64,000 nucleotides of DNA from Limanda limanda (Eukaryota > Chordata > Actinopteri > Pleuronectiformes > Pleuronectidae): contig NC_083648.1 of NCBI RefSeq assembly GCF_963576545.1, positions 27,533,873-27,597,872 on the forward strand, in the 5' to 3' direction. The position numbers and the translations under genes are program-made. Within the stretch, counting starts at the first letter, position 1. Each line of letters opens with the position of its first letter. Under the pieces are notes generated by a model. That model was not told the origin of the DNA. It did no database searches and worked only from the letters and a program-made list of their open reading frames with translations. Below, piece after piece: positions 25,201-36,993 of the stretch.

Positions 25201-26229
25201 TTGTGAAGGTCGGAGAGACTTAGAAAGTGGTTGCATCTGGACTAATTTGGGTCCTGCGGATCGATTGGTACCATCCCCGAGCTTGTACGACCTTCGAAAG
25301 AGGTCGACCGACGAAATTCCCCCAAATCTGAGGAGATATTCTTGAATAACTTTTTTTGTGAAGGTCGGAGAGACTTGCAAGTAGGCTCTACCCCCACTAA
25401 ATGGGGTAGCGCGCATCGATCGGTACCAAATTTGAGCTTCTCCGACTTTCGGAAGGGTTAGGGTTAGGGTTAGGGATGAAAGCACATAGGAGAAAGAGAT
25501 ATTCTTGAATAACTTTTTTTGTGAAGGTCGGAGAGACTTGCAAGTAGGCTCTACCCCCACTAAATGGGGTAGCGCGCATCGATCGGTACCATCCTTGAGC
25601 TTCTCCGACTTTCGGAAGGGTTAGGGTTAGGGTTAGGGATGAAAGCACATAGGAGAAAGAGATATTCTTGAATAACTTTTTTTGTGAAGGTCGGAGAGAC
25701 TTGCAAGTAGGCTCTACCCCCACTAAATGGGGTAGCGCACATCGATCAGTACTATCCTTGAGCTTCTACGACTTTCGGAAGGGTTAAGGTTAGGGTTAGG
25801 GATGAAAGCACATAGGAGAAAGAGATATTCTTGAATAACTTTTTTTGTGAAGGTCGGAGAGACTTGCAAGTAGGCTCTACCCCCACTAAATGGGGTAGCG
25901 CGCATCGATCGGTACCATCTTTGAGCTTCTCCGACTTTCGGAAGGGTTAGGATTAGGGTTAGGGATGAAAGCACATAGGAGAAAGAGATATTCTTGAATA
26001 ACTTTTTTTGTGAAGGTCGGAGAGACTTAGAAAGTGGTTGCATCTGGACTAATTTGGGTCCTGCGGATCGATTGGTACCATCCCCGAGCTTGTACGACCT
26101 TCGGAAGAGGTCGACCGACGAAATTCCCCCAAATCTGAGGAGATATTCTTGAATAACTTTTTTTGTGAAGGTCGGAGAGACTTGCAAGTAGGCTCTACCC
26201 CCACTAAATGGGGTAGCGCGCATCGATCG
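13209..26229 (+). repeat. 13,021-bp higher-order repeat, copy 2
   Basis: Monomer order, subtype order and private variants repeat those of copy 1 at an offset of 13,027 bp up to about 24180, then 13,021 bp after loss of one TTAGGG in the A unit at 24096. B units start at 13490, 13808, 14289, 14770, 15088, 16058, 16539, 17020, 17827, 18634, 19115, 19596, 20403, 20884, 22180, 22498, 22979, 23460, 23941, 24742, 25223 and 26030. Rare variants shared with copy 1 include CTACTCCC at the A unit 23615, TTTTTATGAAGG near 25037 and the AAAT substitution near 25428. The right breakpoint lies between about 26203 and 26375: at 26376 the unit has GGGGTA where the copy junction at 13355 has GGGCTA. The near-identity implies a recent unequal exchange, or an assembly duplication. 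Confidence 0.93.
24096..24252 (+). repeat. 157-bp A monomer (two TTAGGG)
   Basis: One hexamer shorter than its partner at 11069 in copy 1 of the 13-kb repeat, so the loss postdates the duplication. It is the only short A in the first 28 kb. Confidence 0.9.
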
Positions 26230-29200
26230 GTACCATCCTTGAGCTTCTCCGACTTTCGGAAGGGTTAGGGTTAGGGTTAGGGATGAAAGCACATAGGAGA
26301 AAGAGATATTCTTGAATAACTTTTTTTGTGAAGGTCGGAGAGACTTGCAAGTAGGCTCTACCCCCACTAAATGGGGTAGCGCGCATCGATCGGTACCATC
26401 CTTGAGCTTCTCCGACTTTCGGAAGGGTTAGGGTTAGGGTTAGGGATGAAAGCACATAGGAGAAAGAGATATTCTTGAATAACTTTTTTTGTGAAGGTCG
26501 GAGAGACTTGCAAGTAGGCTCTACCCCCACTAAATGGGGTAGCGCGCATCGATCGGTACTATCCTTGAGCTTCTACGACTTTCTGAAGGGTTAGGGTTAG
26601 GGTTAGGGATGAAAGCACATAGGAGAAAGAGATATTCTTGAATAACTTTTTTTGTGAAGGTCGGAGAGACTTGCAAGTAGGCTCTACCCCCACTAAATGG
26701 GGTAGCGCGCATCGATCGGTACCATCCTTGAGCTTCTCCGACTTTCGGAAGGGTTAGGGTGAGGGTTAGGGATGAAAGCACATAGGAGAAAGAGATATTC
26801 TTGAATAACTTTTTTTGTGAAGGTCGGAGAGACTTGGAAAGTGGTTGCATCTGGACTAATTTGGGTCCTGCGGATCGATTGATACCATCCCCGAGCTTGT
26901 ACGACCTTCGAAAGAGGTCGACCGACGAAATTCCCCCAAATCTGAGGAGATATTCTTGAATAACTTTTTTTGTGAAGGTCGGAGAGACTTGCAAGTAGGC
27001 TCTACCCCCACTAAATGGGCTAGCTCGCATCGATCGGTACCATCCTTGAGCTTCTCCGACTTTCGGAAGGGTTAGGGTTAGGGTTAGGGATGAAAGCACA
27101 TAGGAGAAAGAGATATTCTTGAATAACTTTTTTTGTGAAGGTCGGAGAGACTTGCAAGTAGGCTCTACCCCCACTAAATGGGGTAGCGCGCATCGATCGG
27201 TACCATCCTTGAGCTTCTCCGACTTTCGGAAGGGTTAGGGTTAGGGTTAGGGATGAAAGCACATAGGAGAAAGAGATATTCTTGAATAACTTTTTTTGTG
27301 AAGGTCGGAGAGACTTGCAAGTAGGCTCTACCCCCACTAAATGGGGTAGCGCGCATCGATCGGTACCATCCTTGAGCTTCTCCGACTTTCGGAAGGGTTA
27401 GGGTTAGGGTTAGGGATGAAAGCACATAGGAGAAAGAGATATTCTTGAATAACTTTTTTTGTGAAGGTCGGAGAGACTTGCAAGTAGGCTCTACCCCCAC
27501 TAAATGGGGTAGCGCGCATCGATCGGTACCATCCTTGAGCTTCTCCGACTTTCGGAAGGGTTAGGATTAGGGTTAGGGATGAAAGCACATAGGAGAAAGA
27601 GATATTCTTGAATAACTTTTTTTGTGAAGGTCGGAGAGACTTAGAAAGTGGTTGCATCTGGACTAATTTGGGTCCTGCGGATCGATTGGTACCATCCCCG
27701 AGCTTGTACGACCTTCGGAAGAGGTCGACCGACGAAATTCCCCCAAATCTGAGGAGATATTCTTGAATAACTTTTTTTGTGAAGGTCGGAGAGACTTGCA
27801 AGTAGGCTCTACCCCCACTAAATGTGGTAGCGCGCATCGATCGGTACCATCCTTGAGCTTCTACGACTTTCGGAAGGGTTAGGGTTAGGGTTAGGGATGA
27901 AAGCACATAGGAGAAAGAGATATTCTTGAATAACTTTTTTTGTAAAGGTCGGAGAGACTTGCAAGTAGGCTCTACCCCCACTAAATGGGGTAGCGCGCAT
28001 CGATCGGTACCATCCTTGAGCTTCTCCGACTTTCGGAAGGGTTAGGATTAGGGTTAGGGATGAAAGCACATAGGAGAAAGAGATATTCTTGAATAACTTT
28101 TTTTGTGAAGGTCGGAGAGACTTAGAAAGTGGTTGCATCTGGACTAATTTGGGTCCTGCGGATCGATTGGTACCATCCCCGAGCTTGTACGACCTTCGAA
28201 AGAGGTCGACCGACGAAATTCCCCCAAATCTGAGGAGATATTCTTGAATAACTTTTTTTGTGAAGGTCGGAGAGACTTGCAAGTAGGCTCTACCCCCACT
28301 AAATGGGGTAGCGCGCATCGATCGGTACCATCCTTGAGCTTCTCCGACTTTCGGAAGGGTTAGGGTTAGGGTTAGGGATGAAAGCACATAGGAGAAAGAG
28401 ATATTCTTGAATAACTTTTTTTGTGAAGGTCGGAGAGACTTGCAAGTAGGCTCTACCCCCACTAAATGGGGTAGCGCGCATCGATCGGTACCATCCTTGA
28501 GCTTCTCCGACTTTCGGAAGGGTTAGGGTTAGGGATGAAAGCACATAGGAGAAAGAGATATTCTTGAATAACTTTTTTTGTGAAGGTCGGAGAGACTTGC
28601 AAGTAGGCTCTACCCCCACTAAATGGGGTAGCACGCATCGATCGGTACTATCCTTGAGCTTCTACGACTTTCGGAAGGGTTAGGGTTAGGGTTAGGGATG
28701 AAAGCACATAGGAGAAAGAGATATTCTTGAATAACTTTTTTTGTGAAGGTCGGAGAGACTTGCAAGTAGGCTCTACCCCCACTAAATGGGGTAGCGCGCA
28801 TCGATCGGTACCATCCTTGAGCTTCTCCGACTTTCGGAAGGGTTAGGGTGAGGGTTAGGGATGAAAGCACATAGGAGAAAGAGATATTCTTGAATAACTT
28901 TTTTTGTGAAGGTCGGAGAGACTTGGAAAGTGGTTGCATCTGGACTAATTTGGGTCCTGCGGATCGATTGGTACCATCCCCGAGCTTGTACGACCTTCGA
29001 AAGAGGTCGACCGACGAAATTCCCCCAAATCTGAGGAGATATTCTTGAATAACTTTTTTTGTGAAGGTCGGAGAGACTTGCAAGTAGGCTCTACCCCCAC
29101 TAAATGGGGTAGCGCGCATCGATCGGTACCATCCTTGAGCTTCTCCGACTTTCGGAAGGGTTAGGGTTAGGGTTAGGGATGAAAGCACATAGGAGAAAGA

Positions 29201-30865
29201 GATATTCTTGAATAACTTTTTTTGTGAAGGTCGGAGAGACTTGCAAGTAGGCTCTACCCCCACTAAATGGGGTAGCGCGCATCGATCGGTACCATCCTTG
29301 AGCTTCTCCGACTTTCGGAAGGGTTAGGGTTAGGGTTAGGGATGAAAGCACATAGGAGAAAGAGATATTCTTGAATAACTTTTTTTGTGAAGGTCGGAGA
29401 GACTTGCAAGTAGGCTCTACCCCCACTAAATGGGGTAGCGCGCATCGATCGGTACCATCCTTGAGCTTCTCCGACTTTCGGAAGGGTTAGGGTTAGGGTT
29501 AGGGATGAAAGCACATAGGAGAAAGAGATATTCTTGAATAAATTTTTTTGTGAAGGTCGGAGAGACTTGCAAGTAGGCTCTACCCCCACTAAATGGGGTA
29601 ACGCGCATCGATCGGTACCATCCTTGAGCTTCTCCGACTTTCGGAAGGGTTAGGGTTAGGGTTAGGGATGAAAGCACATAGGAGAAAGAGATATTCTTGA
29701 ATAACTTTTTTTGTGAAGGTCGGAGAGACTTGCAAGTAGGCTCTACCCCCACTAAATGGGGTAGCGCGCATCGATCGGTACCATCCTTGAGCTTCTCCGA
29801 CTTTCGGAAGGGTTAGGGTTAGGGTTAGGGATGAAAGCACATAGGAGAAAGAGATATTCTTGAATAACTTTTTTTGTGAAGGTCGGAGAGACTTGCAAGT
29901 AGGCTCTACCCCCACTAAATGGGGTAGCGCGCATCGATCGGTACCATCCTTGAGCTTCTCCGACTTTCGGAAGGGTTAGGGTTAGGGTTAGGGATGAAAG
30001 CACATAGGAGAAAGAGATATTCTTGAATAACTTTTTTTGTGAAGGTCGGAGAGACTTGCAAGTAGGCTCTACCCCCACTAAATGGGGTAGCGCACATCGA
30101 TCAGTACTATCCTTGAGCTTCTACGACTTTCGGAAGGGTTAGGGTTAGGGTTAGGGATGAAAGCACATAGGAGAAAGAGATATTCTTGAATAACTTTTTT
30201 TGTGAAGGTCGGAGAGACTTGCAAGTAGGCTCTACCCCCACTAAATGGGGTAGCGCGCATCGATCGGTACCATCCTTGAGCTTCTCCGACTTTCGGAAGG
30301 GTTAGGATTAGGGTTAGGGATGAAAGCACATAGGAGAAAGAGATATTCTTGAATAACTTTTTTTGTGAAGGTCGGAGAGACTTAGAAAGTGGTTGCATCT
30401 GGACTAATTTGGGTCCTGCGGATCGATTGGTACCATCCCCGAGCTTGTACGACCTTCGGAAGAGGTCGACCGACGAAATTCCCCCAAATCTGAGGAGATA
30501 TTCTTGAATAACTTTTTTTGTGAAGGTCGGAGAGACTTGCAAGTAGGCTCTACCCCCACTAAATGGGGTAGCGCGCATCGATCGGTACCATCCTTGAGCT
30601 TCTCCGACTTTCGGAAGGGTTAGGGTTAGGGTTAGGGATGAAAGCACATAGGAGAAAGAGATATTCTTGAATAACTTTTTTTGTGAAGGTCGGAGAGACT
30701 TGCAAGTAGGCTCTACCCCCACTAAATGGGGTAGCGCGCATCGATCGGTACCATCCTTGAGCTTCTCCGACATTCGGAAGGGTTAGGGTTAGGGTTAGGG
30801 ATGAAAGCACATAGGAGAAAGAGATATTCTTGAATAACTTTTTTTGTGAAGGTCGGAGAGACTTG
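26230..30865 (+). repeat. Array segment with first copy of a 4,355-bp offset duplication
   Basis: A units dominate; B units start at 26837, 27644, 28125, 28926 and 30385. From the A unit at 26511 the segment is repeated starting at 30866 (offset 4,355 bp). Shared private variants include CTTTCTGAAGG (26580, 30935), ATTGATACC in B (26877, 31232) and GGGCTAGCTCGC (27017, 31372). The stretch from 28600 to about 29900 also recurs at 32474 and 34728, marked by GTAGCACGC (28629) and AATAAATTTTTTTG (about 29537). A run of eight A units lies at 29081-30384. Confidence 0.85.
28443..28599 (+). repeat. 157-bp A monomer (two TTAGGG)
   Basis: Same position in its module as 32317, so the loss was copied with the module. 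Confidence 0.9.
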
Positions 30866-32473
30866 CAAGTAGGCTCTACCCCCACTAAATGGGGTAGCGC
30901 GCATCGATCGGTACTATCCTTGAGCTTCTACGACTTTCTGAAGGGTTAGGGTTAGGGTTAGGGATGAAAGCACATAGGAGAAAGAGATATTCTTGAATAA
31001 CTTTTTTTGTGAAGGTCGGAGAGACTTGCAAGTAGGCTCTACCCCCACTAAATGGGGTAGCGCGCATCGATCGGTACCATCCTTGAGCTTCTCCGACTTT
31101 CGGAAGGGTTAGGGTGAGGGTTAGGGATGAAAGCACATAGGAGAAAGAGATATTCTTGAATAACTTTTTTTGTGAAGGTCGGAGAGACTTGGAAAGTGGT
31201 TGCATCTGGACTAATTTGGGTCCTGCGGATCGATTGATACCATCCCCGAGCTTGTACGACCTTCGAAAGAGGTCGACCGACGAAATTCCCCCAAATCTGA
31301 GAAGATATTCTTGAATAACTTTTTTTGTGAAGGTCGGAGAGACTTGCAAGTAGGCTCTACCCCCACTAAATGGGCTAGCTCGCATCGATCGGTACCATCC
31401 TTGAGCTTCTCCGACTTTCGGAAGGGTTAGGGTTAGGGTTAGGGATGAAAGCACATAGGAGAAAGAGATATTCTTGAATAACTTTTTTTGTGAAGGTCGG
31501 AGAGACTTGCAAGTAGGCTCTACCCCCACTAAATGGGGTAGCGCGCATCGATCGGTACCATCCTTGAGCTTCTCCGACTTTCGGAAGGGTTAGGGTTAGG
31601 GTTAGGGATGAAAGCACATAGGAGAAAGAGATATTCTTGAATAACTTTTTTTGTGAAGGTCGGAGAGACTTGCAAGTAGGCTCTACCCCCACTAAATGGG
31701 GTAGCGCGCATCGATCGGTACCATCCTTGAGCTTCTCCGACTTTCGGAAGGGTTAGGGTTAGGGTTAGGGATGAAAGCACATAGGAGAAAGAGATATTCT
31801 TGAATAACTTTTTTTGTGAAGGTCGGAGAGACTTGCAAGTAGGCTCTACCCCCACTAAATGGGGTAGCGCGCATCGATCAGTACCATCCTTGAGCTTCTC
31901 CGACTTTCGGAAGGGTTAGGATTAGGGTTAGGGATGAAAGCACATAGGAGAAAGAGATATTCTTGAATAACTTTTTTTGTGAAGGTCGGAGAGACTTAGA
32001 AAGTGGTTGCATCTGGACTAATTTGGGTCCTGCGGATCGATTGGTACCATCCCCGAGCTTGTACGACCTTCGAAAGAGGTCGACCGACGAAATTCCCCCA
32101 AATCTGAGGAGATATTCTTGAATAACTTTTTTTGTGAAGGTCGGAGAGACTTGCAAGTAGGCTCTACCCCCACTAAATGGGGTAGCGCGCATCGATCGGT
32201 ACCATCCTTGAGCTTCTCCGACTTTCGGAAGGGTTAGGGTTAGGGTTAGGGATGAAAGCACATAGGAGAAAGAGATATTCTTGAATAACTTTTTTTGTGA
32301 AGGTCGGAGAGACTTGCAAGTAGGCTCTACCCCCACTAAATGGGGTAGCGCGCATCGATCGGTACCATCCTTGAGCTTCTCCGACTTTCGGAAGGGTTAG
32401 GGTTAGGGATGAAAGCACATAGGAGAAAGAGATATTCTTGAATAACTTTTTTTGTGAAGGTCGGAGAGACTTG
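30866..32473 (+). repeat. Second copy of the 4,355-bp offset duplication, with a 481-bp module lost
   Basis: B units start at 31192 and 31999. The segment follows the order seen from 26511 until the A unit at 31836, after which it lacks one AAB module (481 bp) relative to the first copy; downstream the offset falls from 4,355 to 3,874 bp. The loss is a whole-module deletion that keeps the monomer register, as expected for unequal exchange between homologous units. The segment ends with a 157-bp A (32317-32473), matching the one at 28443. Confidence 0.84.
32317..32473 (+). repeat. 157-bp A monomer (two TTAGGG)
   Basis: Partner of 28443 at an offset of 3,874 bp. It lies just left of the 2,254-bp repeat. 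Confidence 0.9.
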
Positions 32474-33117
32474 CAAGTAGGCTCTACCCCCACTAAATGG
32501 GGTAGCACGCATCGATCGGTACTATCCTTGAGCTTCTACGACTTTCGGAAGGGTTAGGGTTAGGGTTAGGGATGAAAGCACATAGGAGAAAGAGATATTC
32601 TTGAATAACTTTTTTTGTGAAGGTCGGAGAGACTTGCAAGTAGGCTCTACCCCCACTAAATGGGGTAGCGCGCATCGATCGGTACCATCCTTGAGCTTCT
32701 CCGACTTTCGGAAGGGTTAGGGTGAGGGTTAGGGATGAAAGCACATAGGAGAAAGAGATATTCTTGAATAACTTTTTTTGTGAAGGTCGGAGAGACTTGG
32801 AAAGTGGTTGCATCTGGACTAATTTGGGTCCTGCGGATCGATTGGTACCATCCCCGAGCTTGTACGACCTTCGAAAGAGGTCGACCGACGAAATTCCCCC
32901 AAATCTGAGGAGATATTCTTGAATAACTTTTTTTGTGAAGGTCGGAGAGACTTGCAAGTAGGCTCTACCCCCACTAAATGGGGTAGCGCGCATCGATCGG
33001 TACCATCCTTGAGCTTCTCCGACTTTCGGAAGGGTTAGGGTTAGGGTTAGGGATGAAAGCACATAGGAGAAAGAGATATTCTTGAATAACTTTTTTTGTG
33101 AAGGTCGGAGAGACTTG

Positions 33118-33274
33118 CAAGTAGGCTCTACCCCCACTAAATGGGGTAGCGCGCATCGATCGGTACCATCCTTGAGCTTCTCCGACTTTCGGAAGGGTTA
33201 GGGTTAGGGATGAAAGCACATAGGAGAAAGAGATATTCTTGAATAACTTTTTTTGTGAAGGTCGGAGAGACTTG
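33118..33274 (+). repeat. 157-bp A monomer (two TTAGGG)
   Basis: Its partners at 29244 and 35372 have three hexamers, so this is an independent loss private to this copy. Confidence 0.9.
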
Positions 33275-33926
33275 CAAGTAGGCTCTACCCCCACTAAATG
33301 GGGTAGCGCGCATCGATCGGTACCATCCTTGAGCTTCTCCGACTTTCGGAAGGGTTAGGGTTAGGGTTAGGGATGAAAGCACATAGGAGAAAGAGATATT
33401 CTTGAATAAATTTTTTTGTGAAGGTCGGAGAGACTTGCAAGTAGGCTCTACCCCCACTAAATGGGGTAACGCGCATCGATCGGTACCATCCTTGAGCTTC
33501 TCCGACTTTCGGAAGGGTTAGGGTTAGGGTTAGGGATGAAAGCACATAGGAGAAAGAGATATTCTTGAATAACTTTTTTTGTGAAGGTCGGAGAGACTTG
33601 CAAGTAGGCTCTACCCCCACTAAATGGGGTAGCGCGCATCGATCGGTACCATCCTTGAGCTTCTCCGACTTTCGGAAGGGTTAGGGTTAGGGTTAGGGAT
33701 GAAAGCACATAGGAGAAAGAGATATTCTTGAATAACTTTTTTTGTGAAGGTCGGAGAGACTTGCAAGTAGGCTCTACCCCCACTAAATGGGGTAGCGCGC
33801 ATCGATCGGTACCATCCTTGAGCTTCTCCGACTTTCGGAAGGGTTAGGGTTAGGGTTAGGGATGAAAGCACATAGGAGAAAGAGATATTCTTGAATAACT
33901 TTTTTTGTGAAGGTCGGAAAGACTTG

Positions 33927-34083
33927 CAAGTAGGCTCTACCCCCACTAAATGGGGTAGCGCGCATCGATCGGTACCATCCTTGAGCTTCTCCGACTTTCG
34001 GAAGGGTTAGGGTTAGGGATGAAAGCACATAGGAGAAAGAGATATTCTTGAATAACTTTTTTTGTGAAGGTCGGAGAGACTTG
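33927..34083 (+). repeat. 157-bp A monomer (two TTAGGG)
   Basis: Its partner at 36187 has three hexamers; a second independent loss in this copy of the 2.25-kb repeat. Confidence 0.9.
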
Positions 34084-34727
34084 CAAGTAGGCTCTACCCC
34101 CACTAAATGGGGTAGCGCGCATCGATCGGTACCATCCTTGAGCTTCTCCGACTTTCGGAAGGGTTAGGGTTAGGGTTAGGGATGAAAGCACATAGGAGAA
34201 AGAGATATTCTTGAATAACTTTTTTTGTGAAGGTCGGAGAGACTTGCAAGTAGGCTCTACCCCCACTAAATGGGGTAGCGCGCATCGATCGGTACTATCC
34301 TTGAGCTTCTACGACTTTCGGAAGGGTTAGGGTTAGGGTTAGGGATGAAAGCACATAGGAGAAAGAGATATTCTTGAATAACTTTTTTTGTGAAGGTCGG
34401 AGAGACTTGCAAGTAGGCTCTACCCCCACTAAATGGGGTAGCGCGCATCGATCGGTACTATCCGTGAGCTTCTACGACTTTCGGAAGGGTTAGGGTTAGG
34501 GTTAGGGATGAAAGCACATAGGAGAAAGAGATATTCTTGAATAACTTTTTTTGTGAAGGTCGGAGAGACTTGGAAAGTGGTTGCATCTGGACTAATTTGG
34601 GTCCTGCGGATCGATTGGTACCATCCCCGAGCTTGTACGACCTTCGGAAGAGGTCGACCGACGAAATTCCCCCAAATCTGAGGAGATATTCTTGAATAAC
34701 TTTTTTTGTGAAGGTCGGAGAGACTTG

Positions 34728-36993
34728 CAAGTAGGCTCTACCCCCACTAAATGGGGTAGCACGCATCGATCGGTACTATCCTTGAGCTTCTACGACTTTC
34801 GGAAGGGTTAGGGTTAGGGTTAGGGATGAAAGCACATAGGAGAAAGAGATATTCTTGAATAACTTTTTTTGTGAAGGTCGGAGAGACTTGCAAGTAGGCT
34901 CTACCCCCACTAAATGGGGTAGCGCGCATCGATCGGTACCATCCTTGAGCTTCTCCGACTTTCGGAAGGGTTAGGGTGAGGGTTAGGGATGAAAGCACAT
35001 AGGAGAAAGAGATATTCTTGAATAACTTTTTTTGTGAAGGTCGGAGAGACTTGGAAAGTGGTTGCATCTGGACTAATTTGGGTCCTGCGGATCGATTGGT
35101 ACCATCCCCGAGCTTGTACGACCTTCGAAAGAGGTCGACCGACGAAATTCCCCCAAATCTGAGGAGATATTCTTGAATAACTTTTTTTGTGAAGGTCGGA
35201 GAGACTTGCAAGTAGGCTCTACCCCCACTAAATGGGGTAGCGCGCATCGATCGGTACCATCCTTGAGCTTCTCCGACTTTCGGAAGGGTTAGGGTTAGGG
35301 TTAGGGATGAAAGCACATAGGAGAAAGAGATATTCTTGAATAACTTTTTTTGTGAAGGTCGGAGAGACTTGCAAGTAGGCTCTACCCCCACTAAATGGGG
35401 TAGCGCGCATCGATCGGTACCATCCTTGAGCTTCTCCGACTTTCGGAAGGGTTAGGGTTAGGGTTAGGGATGAAAGCACATAGGAGAAAGAGATATTCTT
35501 GAATAACTTTTTTTGTGAAGGTCGGAGAGACTTGCAAGTAGGCTCTACCCCCACTAAATGGGGTAGCGCGCATCGATCGGTACCATCCTTGAGCTTCTCC
35601 GACTTTCGGAAGGGTTAGGGTTAGGGTTAGGGATGAAAGCACATAGGAGAAAGAGATATTCTTGAATAAATTTTTTTGTGAAGGTCGGAGAGACTTGCAA
35701 GTAGGCTCTACCCCCACTAAATGGGGTAACGCGCATCGATCGGTACCATCCTTGAGCTTCTCCGACTTTCGGAAGGGTTAGGGTTAGGGTTAGGGATGAA
35801 AGCACATAGGAGAAAGAGATATTCTTGAATAACTTTTTTTGTGAAGGTCGGAGAGACTTGCAAGTAGGCTCTACCCCCACTAAATGGGGTAGCGCGCATC
35901 GATCGGTACCATCCTTGAGCTTCTCCGACTTTCGGAAGGGTTAGGGTTAGGGTTAGGGATGAAAGCACATAGGAGAAAGAGATATTCTTGAATAACGTTT
36001 TTTGTGAAGGTCGGAGAGACTTGCAAGTAGGCTCTACCCCCACTAAATGGGGTAGCGCGCATCGATCGGTACCATCCTTGAGCTTCTCCGACTTTCGGAA
36101 GGGTTAGGGTTAGGGTTAGGGATGAAAGCACATAGGAGAAAGAGATATTCTTGAATAACTTTTTTTGTGAAGGTCGGAAAGACTTGCAAGTAGGCTCTAC
36201 CCCCACTAAATGGGGTAGCGCGCATCGATCGGTACCATCCTTGAGCTTCTCCGACTTTCGGAAGGGTTAGGGTTAGGGTTAGGGATGAAAGCACATAGGA
36301 GAAAGAGATATTCTTGAATAACTTTTTTTGTGAAGGTCGGAGAGACTTGCAAGTAGGCTCTACCCCCACTAAATGGGGTAGCGCGCATCGATCGGTACCA
36401 TCCTTGAGCTTCTCCGACTTTCGGAAGGGTTAGGGTTAGGGTTAGGGATGAAAGCACATAGGAGAAAGAGATATTCTTGAATAACTTTTTTTGTGAAGGT
36501 CGGAGAGACTTGCAAGTAGGCTCTACCCCCACTAAATGGGGTAGCGCGCATCGATCGGTACTATCCTTGAGCTTCTACGACTTTCGGAAGGGTTAGGGTT
36601 AGGGTTAGGGATGAAAGCACATAGGAGAAAGAGATATTCTTGAATAACTTTTTTTGTGAAGGTCGGAGAGACTTGCAAGTAGGCTCTACCCCCACTAAAT
36701 GGGGTAGCGCGCATCGATCGGTACTATCCGTGAGCTTCTACGACTTTCGGAAGGGTTAGGGTTAGGGTTAGGGATGAAAGCACATAGGAGAAAGAGATAT
36801 TCTTGAATAACTTTTTTTGTGAAGGTCGGAGAGACTTGGAAAGTGGTTGCATCTGGACTAATTTGGGTCCTGCGGATCGATTGGTACCATCCCCGAGCTT
36901 GTACGACCTTCGGAAGAGGTCGACCGACGAAATTCCCCCAAATCTGAGGAGATATTCTTGAATAACTTTTTTTGTGAAGGTCGGAGAGACTTG
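34728..36993 (+). repeat. 2,266-bp tandem higher-order repeat, copy 2
   Basis: Twelve A units, all of 163 bp, and two B units (35054 and 36839), in the same order as copy 1. It carries the same marker variants: GTAGCACGC near 34758, AATAAATTTTTTTG near 35665, GTCGGAAAGAC near 36174 and TATCCGTGAGC near 36725. A private change is AATAACGTTTTTTG near 35993. A run of ten A units lies between its B units. Confidence 0.88.

Larger units (their letters stand above)
32474..34727 (+). repeat. 2,254-bp tandem higher-order repeat, copy 1
   Basis: Twelve A units and two B units (32800 and 34573). It is followed by a 2,266-bp copy; the 12-bp length difference is explained exactly by two A units here that have only two TTAGGG (33118 and 33927) where copy 2 has three. 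Shared private variants include GTAGCACGC at the first A, AATAAATTTTTTTG near 33405, GTAACGCGC near 33466, GGTCGGAAAGAC near 33913 and TATCCGTGAGC near 34459. The left part also matches 28600 onward. Confidence 0.88.

Noticed and set aside
182..26229. Reading the 13-kb duplication as certainly biological
   Set aside because: Such near-identical copies can arise in assembly; the sequence alone cannot decide, so it is reported as a repeat with that caution.
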